A DNA stretch of 64,000 bases from Opisthorchis felineus (taxonomy: Eukaryota; Platyhelminthes; Trematoda; Opisthorchiida; Opisthorchiidae), in assembly GCA_004794785.1 (NCBI GenBank), contig SJOL01004010.1, forward strand, positions 134,817-198,816. The letters run 5' to 3'. A program made the position numbers and the translations under genes. Below are positions 35,106-48,551 of this stretch, piece after piece (position 1 is the stretch's first letter; each line of letters opens with the position of its first letter). A model generated the notes under the pieces. That model did not search any database and was not told the DNA's origin. It saw only the letters and a program-made list of their open reading frames with translations.

Positions 35106-37559
35106 CCTGGTATATGCACTGTTGGTGATTTGCAACAAGGATGAGAAAGCTGCACAGTGATTCTCGGCTTTTCAACATAGATTGGTTTGACTGATTGGAT
35201 GAAAGCTCTATTGCATATTTATAGATACTAAGTCGTTATGGGCAATAGGTGGCGCTGGGACGCATATATGAATTTAAAAAAAAATATCCATGTAGCCCAA
35301 ATAGATGAAGGTAGATGCAAAATTTCCCAAAAACGCTCCTTCTGTGAAGTTTGGTGTGCTTTCGCGCTGTGCATCTATTTGGGAACAACTAACAAGAAAC
35401 TTTTGACTTAGTATAGAGTTGCACGCGATTTATATGTAACTAAATTATGTTTGTACATGATTGACTGAACCTCGACAACAGGCGTCTGTGCTGATGGTAA
35501 GTAACGGAAAAGTGATGCTGAACTTTACCATGCATTTCAGATTAGTAGCAACGCTTAAAATATCCGATAAACAGACCAATGAGAGCAGCCTGGATCCCAA
35601 GGACATCCTTAGAAAATTAGAGGCATTTTGCCCGTTAGAGGATAATATTATCAAATGGTGTGGATTCTTATTTTTTCAAATGGTCTCCCGATGCATATAA
35701 ACCAGTTACTAAATTGGAGCCAGTGTGGAGTTCTAGAGGCTATGTAGTCACTTATGTGTTGAGTGGTCGTAGACAAACTGGATGTAAATATCCTAAGTGA
35801 ATCACATCATCCAATGCAAAATGGTGTTCAACCACTCCATACTGACAACTTGCTCCAGTAGTGTGTGCTACGTTAATTTTCAGGCATGATATCCCCAATA
35901 CCGAGGTGGTAAACCTTCGAAAAATCAACAAACAAAAGTATTTGCCTGTCAGACCTCTTGACAAAAACCTGTAAATTTTGACAGGGGCATAAGTGACTAA
36001 GAAGCTTCGGGAAACACGATGTTTACAGAGTTTAGTTGCCACCACATGGCCTTTGGACGAGGTTACCAAGATAATTATTTTATTCTTGTAAATGGAACGA
36101 ATAGCGTGACAGCCCTCCAATAGGTCCCCAGCAAGATCATTATAGTATAGAGCACTAGCATATTTCATGTCTTACCAAACACCAGGTGTTAAGCACGCAC
36201 TTGGGGTGTTCAATATTCTGTCAACCTTTACTTAAGCCGTGATGCCAATGCAGCGGTTTCTGTATAGTGCTGGGGGAAACACTGGGTTGTTTTAGATTCC
36301 TAAGATTTCCTACCGTTTCAGTTATATTTAAGGCATATTGGAAAGAACAGGTTTTGTTTTTCCTCGAAACAAGTTTCGATTCCCGCAGGTACTGGATACA
36401 TCCATTCTCTCAACGTTACACTAAACCCGAAATTTACACTCCCTTTCGCAAATTTTTGCTGGCTCAAGTGCAGAAAGCATTAAAGATATGCAGTCTAAAT
36501 TCGATTGCGCTTTCATGTATTATGATTTCTTCTGAAGGTACATTTGAACTTTTAATGTGTGACCTAAGGTTTAATCTGACAGCCAGGAGACATACCCCAC
36601 ACCAACCTCGCTATAATTATGCGACAGACTCATTGTTACCATGATTCTGTTTTCCACTCGGGCCTCAACTGACTGTTACGTTGGAAAGCCGGAAATCTCA
36701 AGTTTTAACGGGAAAATCGGCAAACTTTGAATGCTGTGGATAGCTGGGATCACTTGGGCTGGAATGTAAACAGAATGCTCCCCAGGGTGACCTATTCCAA
36801 CCACAGTGTTCAGGATATATTTTCATGCTTACCGTATCCAGATTTATAGTTTTTCCGCATGATGTATTGTGAGCGATATCGGTAAACTGGTCACGCCACA
36901 TGTCAAAAACTGGTTTTTAATCCACATAAAACACTGATAATAAACGATTCCAAAATTAAAATGCTCAGACTGATCTATTTTTCAAGATGTAGCAGTCCAC
37001 AGCAGACCCTTGGGAACTCATTTTGGCTGATGTGATTTTCATTCTAATTCCAACAGCTCGTTATCCTTGCACAGAAAATCCAATTGTTTCGATCATGTTA
37101 TCCTGTTTTTTCTCAGTAAGCCAAAGCAGTCTGATGCTCAAGGATAAACATCCATGGACGTTCTTGTAGCGGAAGGATGTGCTCATGCTATAATCAACCT
37201 GATCTTTTCATGGTCACAAGTCCAACACAAAGGAAAGGATGGACTCCGTACAAATTAAATCTTCCCCCGTTCGACGGTGAAACTTACTCCATCGAGCTTG
37301 TGTTTTTCTGTTAATCCCGCCTAGTTTGAGGGCTTCAGAAACTGGGGTTGCAATGCCACATGGAGTACCTCAAAAAGGTTTCAGGGAAAACAGCCAATCC
37401 ATAAATACATCGGTTATAACGCCATGCTTGGAACAGCCCTCGGTGAAACTGAAAGTTACCGTGCAAAATCTGCCAAGCATACAAATAATCAAATCCAACA
37501 GAAACGGCTTAATACAAAAACAACTTCTCAAAGATCGAATTAGGAAACCCGAATATACG
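35106..37559. other. No gene recognised
   Basis: Chance-length frames on both strands (for example 36168-35752 minus and 36267-36644 plus), without known motifs. Confidence 0.45.
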
Positions 37560-37770
37560 TGTAATAATTCGCCCTGTGAGTGGAACAAGTACGGGGCGCT
37601 TCGAATACTGCTCCAGATCACGATAAAATACGCATACGGAGTGAAACGGAAATTTGTGCGAAGTTATTCAATGAAATGAAACAAGAAAAAATAATCTCGA
37701 GGGTGACAACAGTAATGGTTCAGTTGAGTTGGGTGGTGTCATCGGCTGACCAACTCATGTGCTATTTCAG
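37560..37770 (+). pseudogene. Ty3/gypsy-like reverse transcriptase relic
   Basis: In the frame starting 37580 the peptide ETEICAKLFNEMKQEKIISRV followed by SWVVSS resembles the start of gypsy-type reverse transcriptases, where a helix with E-L-x-x-M is followed by GIIxxVTEPTxWVS. Only this short stretch is recognisable and flanking frames are broken. The assignment is tentative. Confidence 0.4.
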
Positions 37771-37907
37771 CACATGTGTATCATGTTTTATTGACAACAT
37801 GACTAAGCCTGTGACTTGATGGGATGTTGTATCAACCAGTTAACTTGGAATCAGGAAAGAACACACCTCCTGTCGTGGATCACTCAGGTTCAGTGCTTCC
37901 CCCCTTT

Positions 37908-37952
37908 GGTGTGGACTCACCAAAATAACTACTCCAGGACAGGAGGATAAGT
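37908..37952 (+). repeat. Direct repeat, copy 1
   Basis: TTTGGTGTGGACTCACCA, then AATAACTAC and ACAGGAGGA. About 85% identical to 38309-38355, same orientation. Confidence 0.7.
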
Positions 37953-38231
37953 GTGATGTGAATGTGGACGCTACAAATCCCGCAAGCACCCATAACAAAA
38001 TCAAAAATTGTCCTGCGGGTTTCAGGCGTCTGTGGCGCTACCTGACTGAGAAGTCCTGACAGGCGGGTCAGTCGATCGTCACATCCAAGCCAGTCGTCGT
38101 TCAAGAAGTCGGGCATACCAGTCACATCGCGCAAGCGTGAACATCTTTGACTTTTCAGACGTGAAAATTCAGATGCGTCCAGCGTGTTCCGGTGGTGTTC
38201 TGGTAACTTACTAGCCATCCTTTTTACATGT

Positions 38232-38290
38232 CCGGAGTTCAAACTCCGGCACGGTCATTGGCTATGCACTGCTGATGAGCTCCAATGAGA
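38232..38290 (+). repeat. Perfect palindrome plus decayed hammerhead-like core
   Basis: 38232-38249 is CCGGAGTT, CA, AACTCCGG (8-bp arms). From 38272 there is CTGATGA, GCTCC, AATG, AGAGC, then AAGG instead of GAAA. The 38270-38293 stretch aligns with 20565-20588, so both are copies of one element. The loss of GAAA predicts no activity. Confidence 0.45.
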
Positions 38291-38308
38291 GCAAGGCCCT
38301 AGTCAAGG

Positions 38309-38355
38309 GCTTCTTTGGTGTGGACTCACCAGAATAATTACGCCAGCACAGGAGG
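38309..38355 (+). repeat. Direct repeat, copy 2
   Basis: TTTGGTGTGGACTCACCAGA, then AATTACGCCAGCACAGGAGG. Lies about 400 bp from copy 1 and brackets a GC-richer open segment on the minus strand. Confidence 0.7.
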
Positions 38356-41300
38356 ACGACTGTTTAAACGCAAAACACTCCGTGTAATGGTCTACAAGGG
38401 TTATGCTACTGCCCTCTCGTTAGGCCCGTAGAATGCAAGTTCGTTTGGGCGATGAGTTCGGCAAATATACGAACGGGGTATGTTTGGTGGTTGAACTAAT
38501 CAAGTAGTCATAGACCAAAGTGCGGCAGAAATGTCTGTCAATGTGTGTACCAAAATACTGGGCTAGACAGAAAAACAGATCCAACTCACGGAGAAAAATC
38601 TCGGTATTTCAGTAATTGAACACAATTATGTTGTCGAGACGCGTCCAGAAATGAAAAAAGTACATGTGCAGAGAACGTATCGTCCCCAAGGTCACCATCG
38701 GTCCCACGCGTTCCGGATAGCATGTGCGTTGGCGGAGCTTACCGAACACGGCTTGGCAGCATGCGGCCAGCGGAGTGAAAGTGCTCAGGTCAGGAACGTC
38801 GCCATTGGCTGTGCAGAACGAAAAAATAAACGACCTTATTTAGCACTTTAGTCATCCTGTATATTTATGCAGAAGCTCTGTATGTTTGTGCTGACAATAC
38901 AGCCGTGTCCAGGGTTCTCTGCCTTCTTATCGCATAGTCTGGCAGGTTCAGTTCAGGAGTGACCAATAGACGGCCACGAACGGCACAACATATGTGGATT
39001 TACCATATTGGTTTAAAGGTCAAGCAAATCTGCCACGCAAAACTTGAAGATGAAAAGGTATGATTCCTCAAGGAATGCTGAAAATGGAGTAACCCATTTA
39101 CGTGTTAACAACACGACAAGCTTTGTAGTGGTGCTCAGAGCCGAACCTTTATCAATTTATCCTAAAAGGAGCAGCCGAATGATTGCCCCGAATAAGAAAC
39201 TAATGAGCTGCAGGACGAAAATAAAATTTGTGGCTCTCTAAGACTAGCTGAAAGTCACATCTGTATGCTAAATGACTGCAAAATTGGCACTTATTATCTA
39301 ATGCATCGAAAGCTTTCATCAGTCATTCGGCTATTGTAGAAAACATAAAAGAATGTCTTCTACGACGCTAGATCACACAGTAACCTTACTGTAAATTCAA
39401 GGCCCCCGTTTAAGCTGTATTTCACAGAAAATAGCACAGGCATAGCACCAGGATAGTGGTGTAAACAGTAAATATCAAAGTGTAGGGGATAGCCATCCCT
39501 CTATGCACAGTAGGACTTCGTCATTATCATCAGCAATGGAAACAACAACGGTAGAATTTGTGGATTAATTTTATTCCTAAGTAGATTTATAAATAAGCAA
39601 CCACTGTAAATTTTGTGTACTCAGTGCAATTCGAACGCAGTGGGAGGCGTCTGGTTTTTTACAGCCCCACAGCGTAGACTGAAAGTGCGATTTTTGGGGG
39701 ACATCCAGGGAAAAGTAAACAGATACTCAGTATGTCGTTACCATAAATTTCCTTGTTACAGGATGCTAGTGTAGATGTGAAGAAATGGAATAATGACCAT
39801 AGTATAACATCATGTCGAACAAGGTAAAACAAATCAACTCATTTGTTCAGTTACTTAAGAGCCATGAGTCACGTATAATTGATCCACGCGCGATTCCTGT
39901 AGTTTCTACTTTGCATTGGCACCTCAAGAAGCATGATGAATTTTCGTGTTTCGGAGACACCGAAAAATCATCGCAACACCGTCAAGCGATTGACCAGGAT
40001 TTTGCGCAAATTCCGCCTACACTATAAATTCACTCTTCTATACGATATTATAAGATGAAACCTAAAACCTAGACAATGGGAATGAAAACAAATTGTGCGC
40101 CGAGAAATAATAAATTCAGATAAGTGTGAACGAATATCAACATGAATGTGACAGCTCATGAACATTTTGTTTGAATACAGATGCCAATAAGTGCCACATG
40201 TTTACTCGTTCTTTAACTCGTTCGGCGTCCAACATCTAGGAATCAGCTTAGCCACTGACTGGAAAATATAAGTTCACAAGTCGGTCAACAATAACACGGT
40301 GGAATGCACAATCCCCAGCGCTTTCCATGGCACGTCCTTTGTTTGGAACTGATCACAAAGTGAACCAGCTGACTGATCCGATTTCCGGTCGCACTGTTAT
40401 GAGTTGAATACAACCGAGATGATTGTCACCAGACGTCTCAGGTCCCCACTATGCACGGATTGATTCCTTCATCAATCCATCATCTCCGCTGTAGCCAAAG
40501 TGAAAACCTGCGTTGTCTTAGTGTGTACTTACGTGAAATGATGAACCGAAATAATTTCCTTTGGAATATCACGCAATGCGACATTTCAGATCTGTCTTTC
40601 GTAGGCAATACACTCTTCATACACGGATATCACATCCTTTTCAGTTTACTCTCCCATGACAAGTACTTTAGTTCCAGATCATAATCTCGACCTCAAATCA
40701 GCCAGCCACTAAATTCGGTAATACAGAATGACAAAAATTGTAGTCCAGACTTATCCGATGCTTCCAATCAGTTTTCATATAAGCATCTTCCCTCAAGATG
40801 GTCCATAGCGCTGAATTTTCTTCGGGAAGTTTCAGTGGGGTACACGTGACATGACACGTGACACGTGACACAACATTGCTAATCGCCCGTTGCGCGGAAT
40901 TCTACAAAGGCAAGAGAAATGTTAATTTCCTTGTTAGTACAAACAGGTTACAGCGGCTGGAACTGCTGTTTGCTGAAAAAAATATTGAGAACGGTCCCAA
41001 ATTAGTATATGCATGCCTGTCATTTCGTAAGGTTTTACTTAAAGCATTGTCAGAACAAACAAGGACGCACAATATGGTATTCTAGGGTATTTCGCTGACA
41101 TTACAAGCTCAATATTATATTTTCTTCCGGAAGGTAAACATCAGGTAGACATCATCGCACTGCTGCAGGCTACCAGTCGCACTCTGTTTATAGACAGATA
41201 GAAGCCTAACTTTTTTTTATCATATGAATAGAGAATGTTTACATCTTAAGCCAGACCTAGTTATTCAGTGGGGGGGGGGTTTGAACAGCACTTTTACCAC

Positions 41301-42235
41301 CTGCTTAAGTTATCCAGAGGTTTATTTCCATTGGAAAGAACGATTAAACTGGCTTAATTATAGGACAAAAGACAATTCTATCAAGTCCCAATCCATAGGT
41401 TGAGCGAAATGCTTAGCTATATGTTCGAAATACTCAATTTTCCGCATAGCTAGCGAAAGTCCGGTGCTGTGCCTCTCCTCTTACAAGCTAACTGCTCGGT
41501 AGTTGTGCATTTATGCGAAGCTTATCACATGTGGGTATTTTAACATCTCATTTCATTACACTGGCTTGCTCGGATCCTCCAGTCTCTCAGTCCTCTCATT
41601 TACTGATTGTAGGTATTGAGCTCTGGAAAACTTCCACTTGAGAGTATATGAAAACGTATTCTTCGCTGGGCAGTAAATCGCAACCATTCACGACTAGTTC
41701 TAGCAGGATTCTCACTCATTTTTTCTGTTTTTGAGTAGAACCGAATTTCAACCACTCCAATCGACCCGGATTTGAAATTGGCGAAAGACCGACCCGAATC
41801 AAGACTTATTACTGTTCAACGCAAAGTCCCGGCCAACTACAGTAAGTTAAGAGTTTCACACATGCTTATCTCTAGTCTACACGGTAGCTAATCTGCTAAC
41901 CCCTAAAAAACTAGACTACTTACTGAAACTAGTTTTACTTAACCACGGATATGTTCCTTGCTAGCGAAACAAGCGTTTGCTCTCAGCTAATTCACCTGAG
42001 TAACACACTGAAAGCCCTCCATAGTGTACGCCGGAGACAACAAATCTACTTTCGATGATCTTTTGTCATCAGTTTCTTTGTTGTTGTTGCTTTAATCTTC
42101 ATGAGATATGTTCCAGATCTCGGCCAACAGAACGAACCCCACGTTTACGTTTGTCAGACCGTATTTGTTTTCTGTGACGCACACCTAAATCATCTATCAT
42201 GGTAGAGAAGAACATGAAGTAATTTTCATGAAGGA
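38356..42235. other. No gene recognised; small simple motifs
   Basis: Three CACGTG hexamers are clustered at 40843-40867 and a run of ten G occurs at 41270-41279. A GC-richer patch at 38650-38850 has no recognisable content. Confidence 0.45.
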
Positions 42236-42385
42236 AACTACTCACAAGGTTGCTGAAAATTCTCCGACAGCCCACGAACGGTTTCGCCCTTCTTGGGGCT
42301 CATCAGGTAGGCGCAGTCCCCGAGTTTCCATCAAGATTATGTTCTACTTGAACCCAAATTGATTTGCGAATGAGTGCATTTGTCG
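42236..42385 (-). repeat. Family B repeat with intact hammerhead-like core
   Basis: On the minus strand: block 1, then GGGACTGCGCCTAC, CTGATGA (42306-42300), GCCC/GGGC as a perfect four-base-pair stem II, GAAAC (42285-42281), GTC at 42268-42266, then GAGAATTTTCAGCAACC. The CTGATGA, stem II, GAAA and GUC parts match the hammerhead consensus; stem I pairs only partly. A retrozyme- or Penelope-type origin is inferred. Confidence 0.7.
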
Positions 42386-43222
42386 AAAACATGAAGTAAT
42401 CTTCCCACCACCACCCTTATACTTGACCAACTGCACCCAGTTTGCGTGGTGAAGTGAAATCCACGATAGCCAAACATCAGAGCAGTTTTCCACTACAACT
42501 CTACGCGAAATTACAAAATGTGTGTGCAAATTGCACCAATTTGTCAGTGCCCCTGTATCACTTTTATACAACACATTTGGATACCAGCTGAACGATGTTA
42601 CAATTCCTTCACCATGAACAAGACTGAAGAAATGCGCTGGGATGTATATGAAACTCCAATTAAACATAATCGAAATTGAATGCTGATTCTTGTGCTATGA
42701 TATCAGCATAAAGCAACGAATACCGGAACACAATCTACAGACTTTTACGTCTAATATATGAAAACTATAACTTGGCGCCGGCTTGAGTATAATATAATTT
42801 CTTTTGGTTTGGGTATTTGCATTGGTAAGGGATCAGTAGGGCGAGCAGCAAAGGTGTAAAATGTTGTACTAAACCAGCTTCTGGGACACTGTTTTGCTTC
42901 CATAGGCTGGAAATCAGATGGCAAATTGCTGTTCAGAGTAAGAAATTAAAAACGATTGCTACGCAGAAGATAGTTCCTAACTTTTTTGCTGAAATTCCTT
43001 AAGTAGTTGGGGAGAAGGTCAATGGTGATCCAAAACTTCGTGCAACTTCAAATCGATCGACTATGTTGGGTGCCCATCAAGCTCTAAGTCTGCACACCTG
43101 CACCCGTCCAGGCAACTAGCAGACTAGTCTGTTCATTTTGCCGATGCACAAAATTTGCACGCAAAATCTCCTACGGGTTAATCAGTTGAATAGTTCAAAC
43201 CGTTTACCTGGCAGCCCGAACG
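42386..43222. other. No gene recognised
   Basis: AT-leaning sequence without supported features. Confidence 0.5.
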
Positions 43223-43709
43223 GTGGCTCAAAACCGATTGCTAGCTACGCAGCTGTCGCAGGTTGAAGGAGGAGGCCAAGAACGTTTGGCGTGCTGCTCG
43301 CAGTTAGATAATATGTCTACTAATTACTCGATCAAACAGAGAAGGCATCTGTTACAGTTCGTCACCAGTTACAACGCATTTTTAGAGAAGTGCTTGACGC
43401 TCCACGCGAGCTGTCCAGCTAAACAACAGCCGTCCATTTCGGTGTGTCCACAAGCACAAAAGCGGGCTGTGTAAACTGGACCGCTGAAGGATTGCCCAAG
43501 TGGGACAAAACTAAGACCTGTCGTCGTAAATGCATATTAACTCTTCGGTGGAGCCTTAAATTTTCAGGGAAAGAATGTGCGTTCTGAATTACGTGAAATG
43601 ATGTCAAGCGGGATCATCGTGCCATATTGTGATCAGATAACTTCCTTTGCTGGTTCTGATGTTCTTTCATTAGGAAATCCAGAATGTTGCTCAAGAATAA
43701 GGCAATAAT
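43223..43709 (+). pseudogene. Ty3/gypsy-like pol relic
   Basis: The first frame gives STNYSIKQRRHLLQFVTSYN and FLEK, like the conserved L-x-x-x-QR-x-x-L-x-x-L-x-x-x-Y-x-x-x-F block ahead of gypsy reverse transcriptases. After a frameshift, VRSELREMMSSGIIVP followed by SFAG occupies the expected position of the E-L-x-x-M-x-x-x-G-I-I helix and following strand. Stops and at least one frameshift inactivate it. Confidence 0.5.
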
Positions 43710-46700
43710 TTCAAGCAGGCGTCTGCTGCACACTTCAGGTTTAACACCGTCATATACGCATAAAACACCTGTGCCATAGTGTACATGCAAGTTGGTTTAA
43801 TTTACGGACCGAAGTTTCATTATGCAACAAGCGTAGGCTGAGTAAAGCACAATATGAATGTTGTTCACGCTTGGAGTGCTCGCCAGTGCGCTGAAGTCAG
43901 TGAGAATTTCAGAACAGGGTGATGTGTAGCTCGATGCCGAGTTCTTAACGCGCACGTGCGCCGCCAGAACACCAACGGTTGTTCTTCGCTCTTGCGAACT
44001 GTGAGTGCTACTGAAACACGACAGAATCGGCACGGTTTTTCGAGACGTTTGAATGGTGATCATCACGTGAGTGTAACTGGGACTTATTTAGTCATTTGTG
44101 TCAGCTAATTCTTCATCACTGTCACGTTTCTGATGGTGACAGTTGTACGATTATCATCGCGGATAACTTGGAAAGCTGAAATGACCACTAAAAGCAAATA
44201 CCCAAGACTAGTTACCTATAAATCCTGGACGAACCACCAAGTGGGACCCTCGAAGACGACATGGAAATTTGGGTCTTCTGATAAGAGTCTCTGTTATTTT
44301 TAGTGCTGAATAACATAGCCGGTGCATCAGACTTAGGAAATCTGGTAGGCCTCCTTTTTTGCATTGGTAGGAAAGAGCAGTTATTGCAGTCTACTCTCAA
44401 TCGTACTATACGATGGCGGAGGAAATTCTCTGGCTTAGCACAAGCAAATTGCAAAAAAGAGTAAAATGCTTGGAACTGCATGTTTCTTGCATCAGCGAAT
44501 GTGCTTCTCAATGATGAGAGAATGCTGAACCCGGACTGTTCAAATGGACTGTGGGACTATCCGAGGGGTAAATCACAATAATCCATCTATCGTTTTCTAC
44601 GCGCCATGTACATCAGCGGAATGGTCTGGCTTTTCTAGTAGCTAGCTTGTGACGCGTTCGTGCGTGGGTTTGTATAATAAGCACCCACATTAACTGACCA
44701 GTCGTTCTGGTCACCCGATGCTATCACCAGCAGCTCCTTCCCCACCCTAAAATGCTGGCACAATCCCACGGGGTGGCCGTCGAATTCGAAACTTGAGGCT
44801 TCGCTGGCCTCGGTGCCAACCATTTAAAATTCTGCCCCTGCAGTACAATAATTATTGTTGTCTGCTTTTTTCCGGAGTGCAGGATTAGCGAGTAGAAAAC
44901 TTGTTACTTATGTTTGCTGTCCGTGACCACACTACATTACTGACGTCGCTCTTATTTTCCTACTAACCACATACCACAGGAGTTGCAACGCAACCATTCC
45001 TGAACGAAGCTGGCCGACTGGAAGTCCCTCTCAATATCCCTTCCACGCTTACCCCCATCGGTTACATAAAAGTGAGTTTCGCTACAAAGTTCAAATAACC
45101 ATCTAATGGGAATTCCATCCCTTAAAACCATCCTGCCAGAGAGCTGATATTTTTCAGGAGAGAGTACAAATTGTGACGACAGTCACATTTCACAGCTCCC
45201 AACCAGATTAGGGCTTCCTTGAGAGGTAACCCGTCAATTATCTTTGGCAGTGGCGATTATCTCCAAATAATCACCAGGCTTTGCTTTCAAAACAATCGCA
45301 ACATGTGGCACACTCCTGGTAAAGAAAATCTGAATCTTTGCAACCGCGAATTTGAATTTCCTGAGTAACCTAATTATATTAAAAGCGATACCTATTTTTT
45401 AGAAAAAAAAGCCTACTCAGACCTTTTAATGTTTGTGGTTATGTCGTCGAAGTAGAAAAAAGAAATATGGTTCAACACAGCGAACTGCAGGAATTCTTTC
45501 TAGCTTCAGTTTGCCATTTGGATGAAGCGCCATTGTTCGGGATAATGGTTTTCAATGTTTTCAAGTATCCACATGTTTTAGACTGTGTTTAAAATTAGCG
45601 TGGACTGACATAAATCTGGTTTTCTAGCGGAAGGTTCTTCGAACAAAGAGGTGAGTAACGCAGCCAACTATCAGCCTTGACAATGGCGTATTTAGATGTT
45701 TTAGTGCTCGAAGTATTTTGGACGGTGATTTATAGCTCTTTCGGATTACGTCCTGAGTGCTCACATCGTGTCCAGTGTCAGTCAAACATCGAACTTTGTA
45801 ACTGGTTACAGCCTCCCCAGCTCTGATAGACAACCACGGTTGATCTCGCCAACGTATTCACTGACCGAGCTGCGTAGTTATGCGTCCGACATATTCTAAT
45901 GCACAGAAGCAAGGATATGAAGGGAGCGAATAATTTCTGCAAAAAGAACACGCCACCCTTTATGCTGGCTCGACCGTTTGGCCGAGAACCAAGATAGAAC
46001 ATTCTTCTGTCTATGTCGTAAAGACTTCGGTTGGGTGCCCGAAAAAGCTCTCTTGAATCTTCATCTACCGAAGATGAAGCACCAGGTGTGTGTGGCTTTG
46101 TACACCTTAGTTCAGACATCTATGCATGGAATTGGTGGGCCTGATGCTATATAATTCTCGACTCCAAAATTACCTATTGCGCTAAGATAGGAGAATGTAC
46201 CGAAGCCAACTATCCTTGATTATCTTTTAAGGGTTTAGATCTGGGCTGTTTATAATCTCCAGGATATTTTTTGTTTGATTGTGTGGCCACTGTATTTTTG
46301 TATGGATGAAATATTTCCAGAAGATCCCTCAAGTACAGTCAGTCTGAGCTGAAAAACTTAGAAGTAATGTACAGCTGTTCAGTCTTCTCTAGGAGTAACC
46401 AGTACATAATTGCTTGGGTTCTCAGCACAGACTGACTGCACGTGAAGAATCTTCTCATTCTGATCGAATTATGGGTTTGACGATGTAGCCACATCCTAAT
46501 GTGACCCATCCTCCGATATCAGTAACCACAAAGTTGTGACGTAACAAACTGGAGCTGTGCGGTTCCGACCTGAGTGTGTACGTTAGTATGAAACAGCATT
46601 TTTGAAGGGCTCGATCGATTTCTTTCCACACAGCTACCCAACGACATCTAGTGACAACCAACCGGAAGATCGTCTAGGTGATCTTTGAGCAGATAAAACA

Positions 46701-48413
46701 GATTGCACATCGCAAAAGCCGAGTAAGCTTTTTATGTACACACCAATGGGTGTCTATTCACACAAATAACAACTACCTAGAACGATCTCAGAGTAACACT
46801 GAACGAGTTCGCAGCTTCGACAGCGTACGCCAAGTTGGTTCTTTTCCTTGTCAAAAGTCACAAATTCAAGATGTATCTTGGCGGTCAACTTCAAAACCTA
46901 AGCTATCAATTATGTGTTGTCCAGACCTATTTTCTTGGAGGGCCGTTACATGGTCCCCAAAACTGGGAATTTCATCGGAAACTTATGCACGAAGTTGAAA
47001 TAACATCTAAATTAAGTCCACAACTAGTACAAACTGAACGTTAGCCGTCCTGAGCATAGCAAATGAACGTTTTACTCGAGGTCTGGAGATGCCGCTGAGC
47101 ATATGGAATTGTAATGACTGAATTATTTTCGTTAGTCATTATTATTTTTGACAGAGTCTCTATGCTACTTTTGGACGGATAAAGGTTTTGTTCATCCATG
47201 TGTTCCTCAGGTAGCCAGAATCTTGAATAATAAACTTGAAGCACCCACGGAAACTTATTTTTATTAACTAGAGTGAGACGTCTAATCAGAGTGGCCCCGA
47301 GTCCAACAGGTTGTAGCTGCCAGTCGATAAAGTCAACGACCAGCAGGAGGGCACCTGATGTGTCGCAGTAAGAACAAAATACCTAATGAAGCGGAGCTTC
47401 AGGGGATCCACTCATCTCCATAAACGTAACGTGGATACGGCCTACAGCAGCGAATCCCATTCACTGCCTTGCAATTTCACCAAAATCTTGGTACACACTA
47501 ATAGCACAGTAGTACAAATGACCGATACAGGCGGTATGTTGCCATTTTTGAAGGGCTCAACCAGGATAGAGGCAAAATCTTGGCGGCCTGTTTTCATGCT
47601 GAACTGAAAATGGCACAAGAATTACAAGAATTTTTCCCTTTACCAATGAATATGGCACTATAGCTGTATCGGATTAAACCGAATTTTGGTCTTAATGGAG
47701 TCTAAAATAAATTGCTCATTTATTTTTTCATTGAGTACAAGAATTTATGTTCGACAGACTAGTTACCAGTCTCCATGGAATGGTGCACGAGCATGTGAGT
47801 CTGCCCCGTCAGATGCACCAGGTTAAGTTTCTTCACGAGTCCAACGCGGATAACTATCATCAAGGGCAAAACAATTGACCATAACTGTGCAGTTTTCTTA
47901 ACCAGTCTGCCTAACGAATGAGTGGATATGTGTGCGTGCGTGTCCCCCCTTTTTTCAGGGTTTGCAAGCAAGTGGAGTATAGTGCTGTACTGATAATTCA
48001 GTGTGAGACGATTTAACTAGAGTCCAATTCATGTTACTAGAAAAGGCCTAACGCCCGACAAGCTTGCTTAAACTACTAAATGCTCATGACCTTAAGGAAA
48101 ACTTACCAAATTTCTGCGCTGTTACTTTACATAGCACACTTTAAAAGCACTTTGCCTTGTTCCAGAGTTTTCACACTTCTACAAATGCCTAATTAATCGC
48201 AAATCATAGAAGCAACTGTTCATTTTGGGCATCAGACTTTCGGGCAAACCAGTAACAATAAGTACCTAAGGGTTTTGATTAAGGTTTAATCGGCTGAAGC
48301 ACATGAACTAAAAAGTGTACTCTACAGATGGACTCAAGTCACTCCGCTAACCAGACCCCCAATTTATAGGACCATATTTTTAGTGTCCACCTCACTAGCC
48401 ACCGGCCCATCGA
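43710..48413. other. No gene identified
   Basis: Upstream flank of the calpain gene. Spliced-looking open segments at 44983-45071 and 45159-45212 (plus) and a GC-rich 62-codon frame at 44823-44635 (minus) are noted but unsupported by homology. Confidence 0.4.
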
Positions 48414-48470
48414 ATGCAAATTCTGTGGTTTTATGTGTTCATTTTGTCGCGCTTCTGCAATGAACAACAA

Positions 48471-48551
48471 ATGTATCAAACTTTAGCGAATGTTGACTAC
48501 AAGTCCATGGATCAAACCTCAGCAACATCCCTTGTTTCCAAAATCTCTCAG
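48471..48551 (+). CDS. Calpain exon 1 (27 codons)
   Basis: MYQTLANVDYKSMD to VSKISQ, ending CAG|GTAAGC, phase 0. The frame is open upstream to a TAG at 48396, with an earlier ATG at 48414, so the exact start is uncertain. This N-terminal extension has no recognisable motif. Confidence 0.6.

Noticed and set aside
41737..41841. A 35-codon plus-strand segment between TAG and GTAAGT-like borders.
   Set aside because: Too short, isolated and without homology.
44635..44823. A GC-rich 62-codon minus-strand frame considered as a WD-repeat or SH3-like exon.
   Set aside because: Motif matches were too loose, and the patch may be a repeat.
44983..45212. Two in-phase open segments (VATQPFLNEAGRLEVPLNI... 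and ERVQIVTTVTF... with a stop) with consensus splice sites.
   Set aside because: Only 29 and 17 codons, no recognised family and no clear upstream exon.
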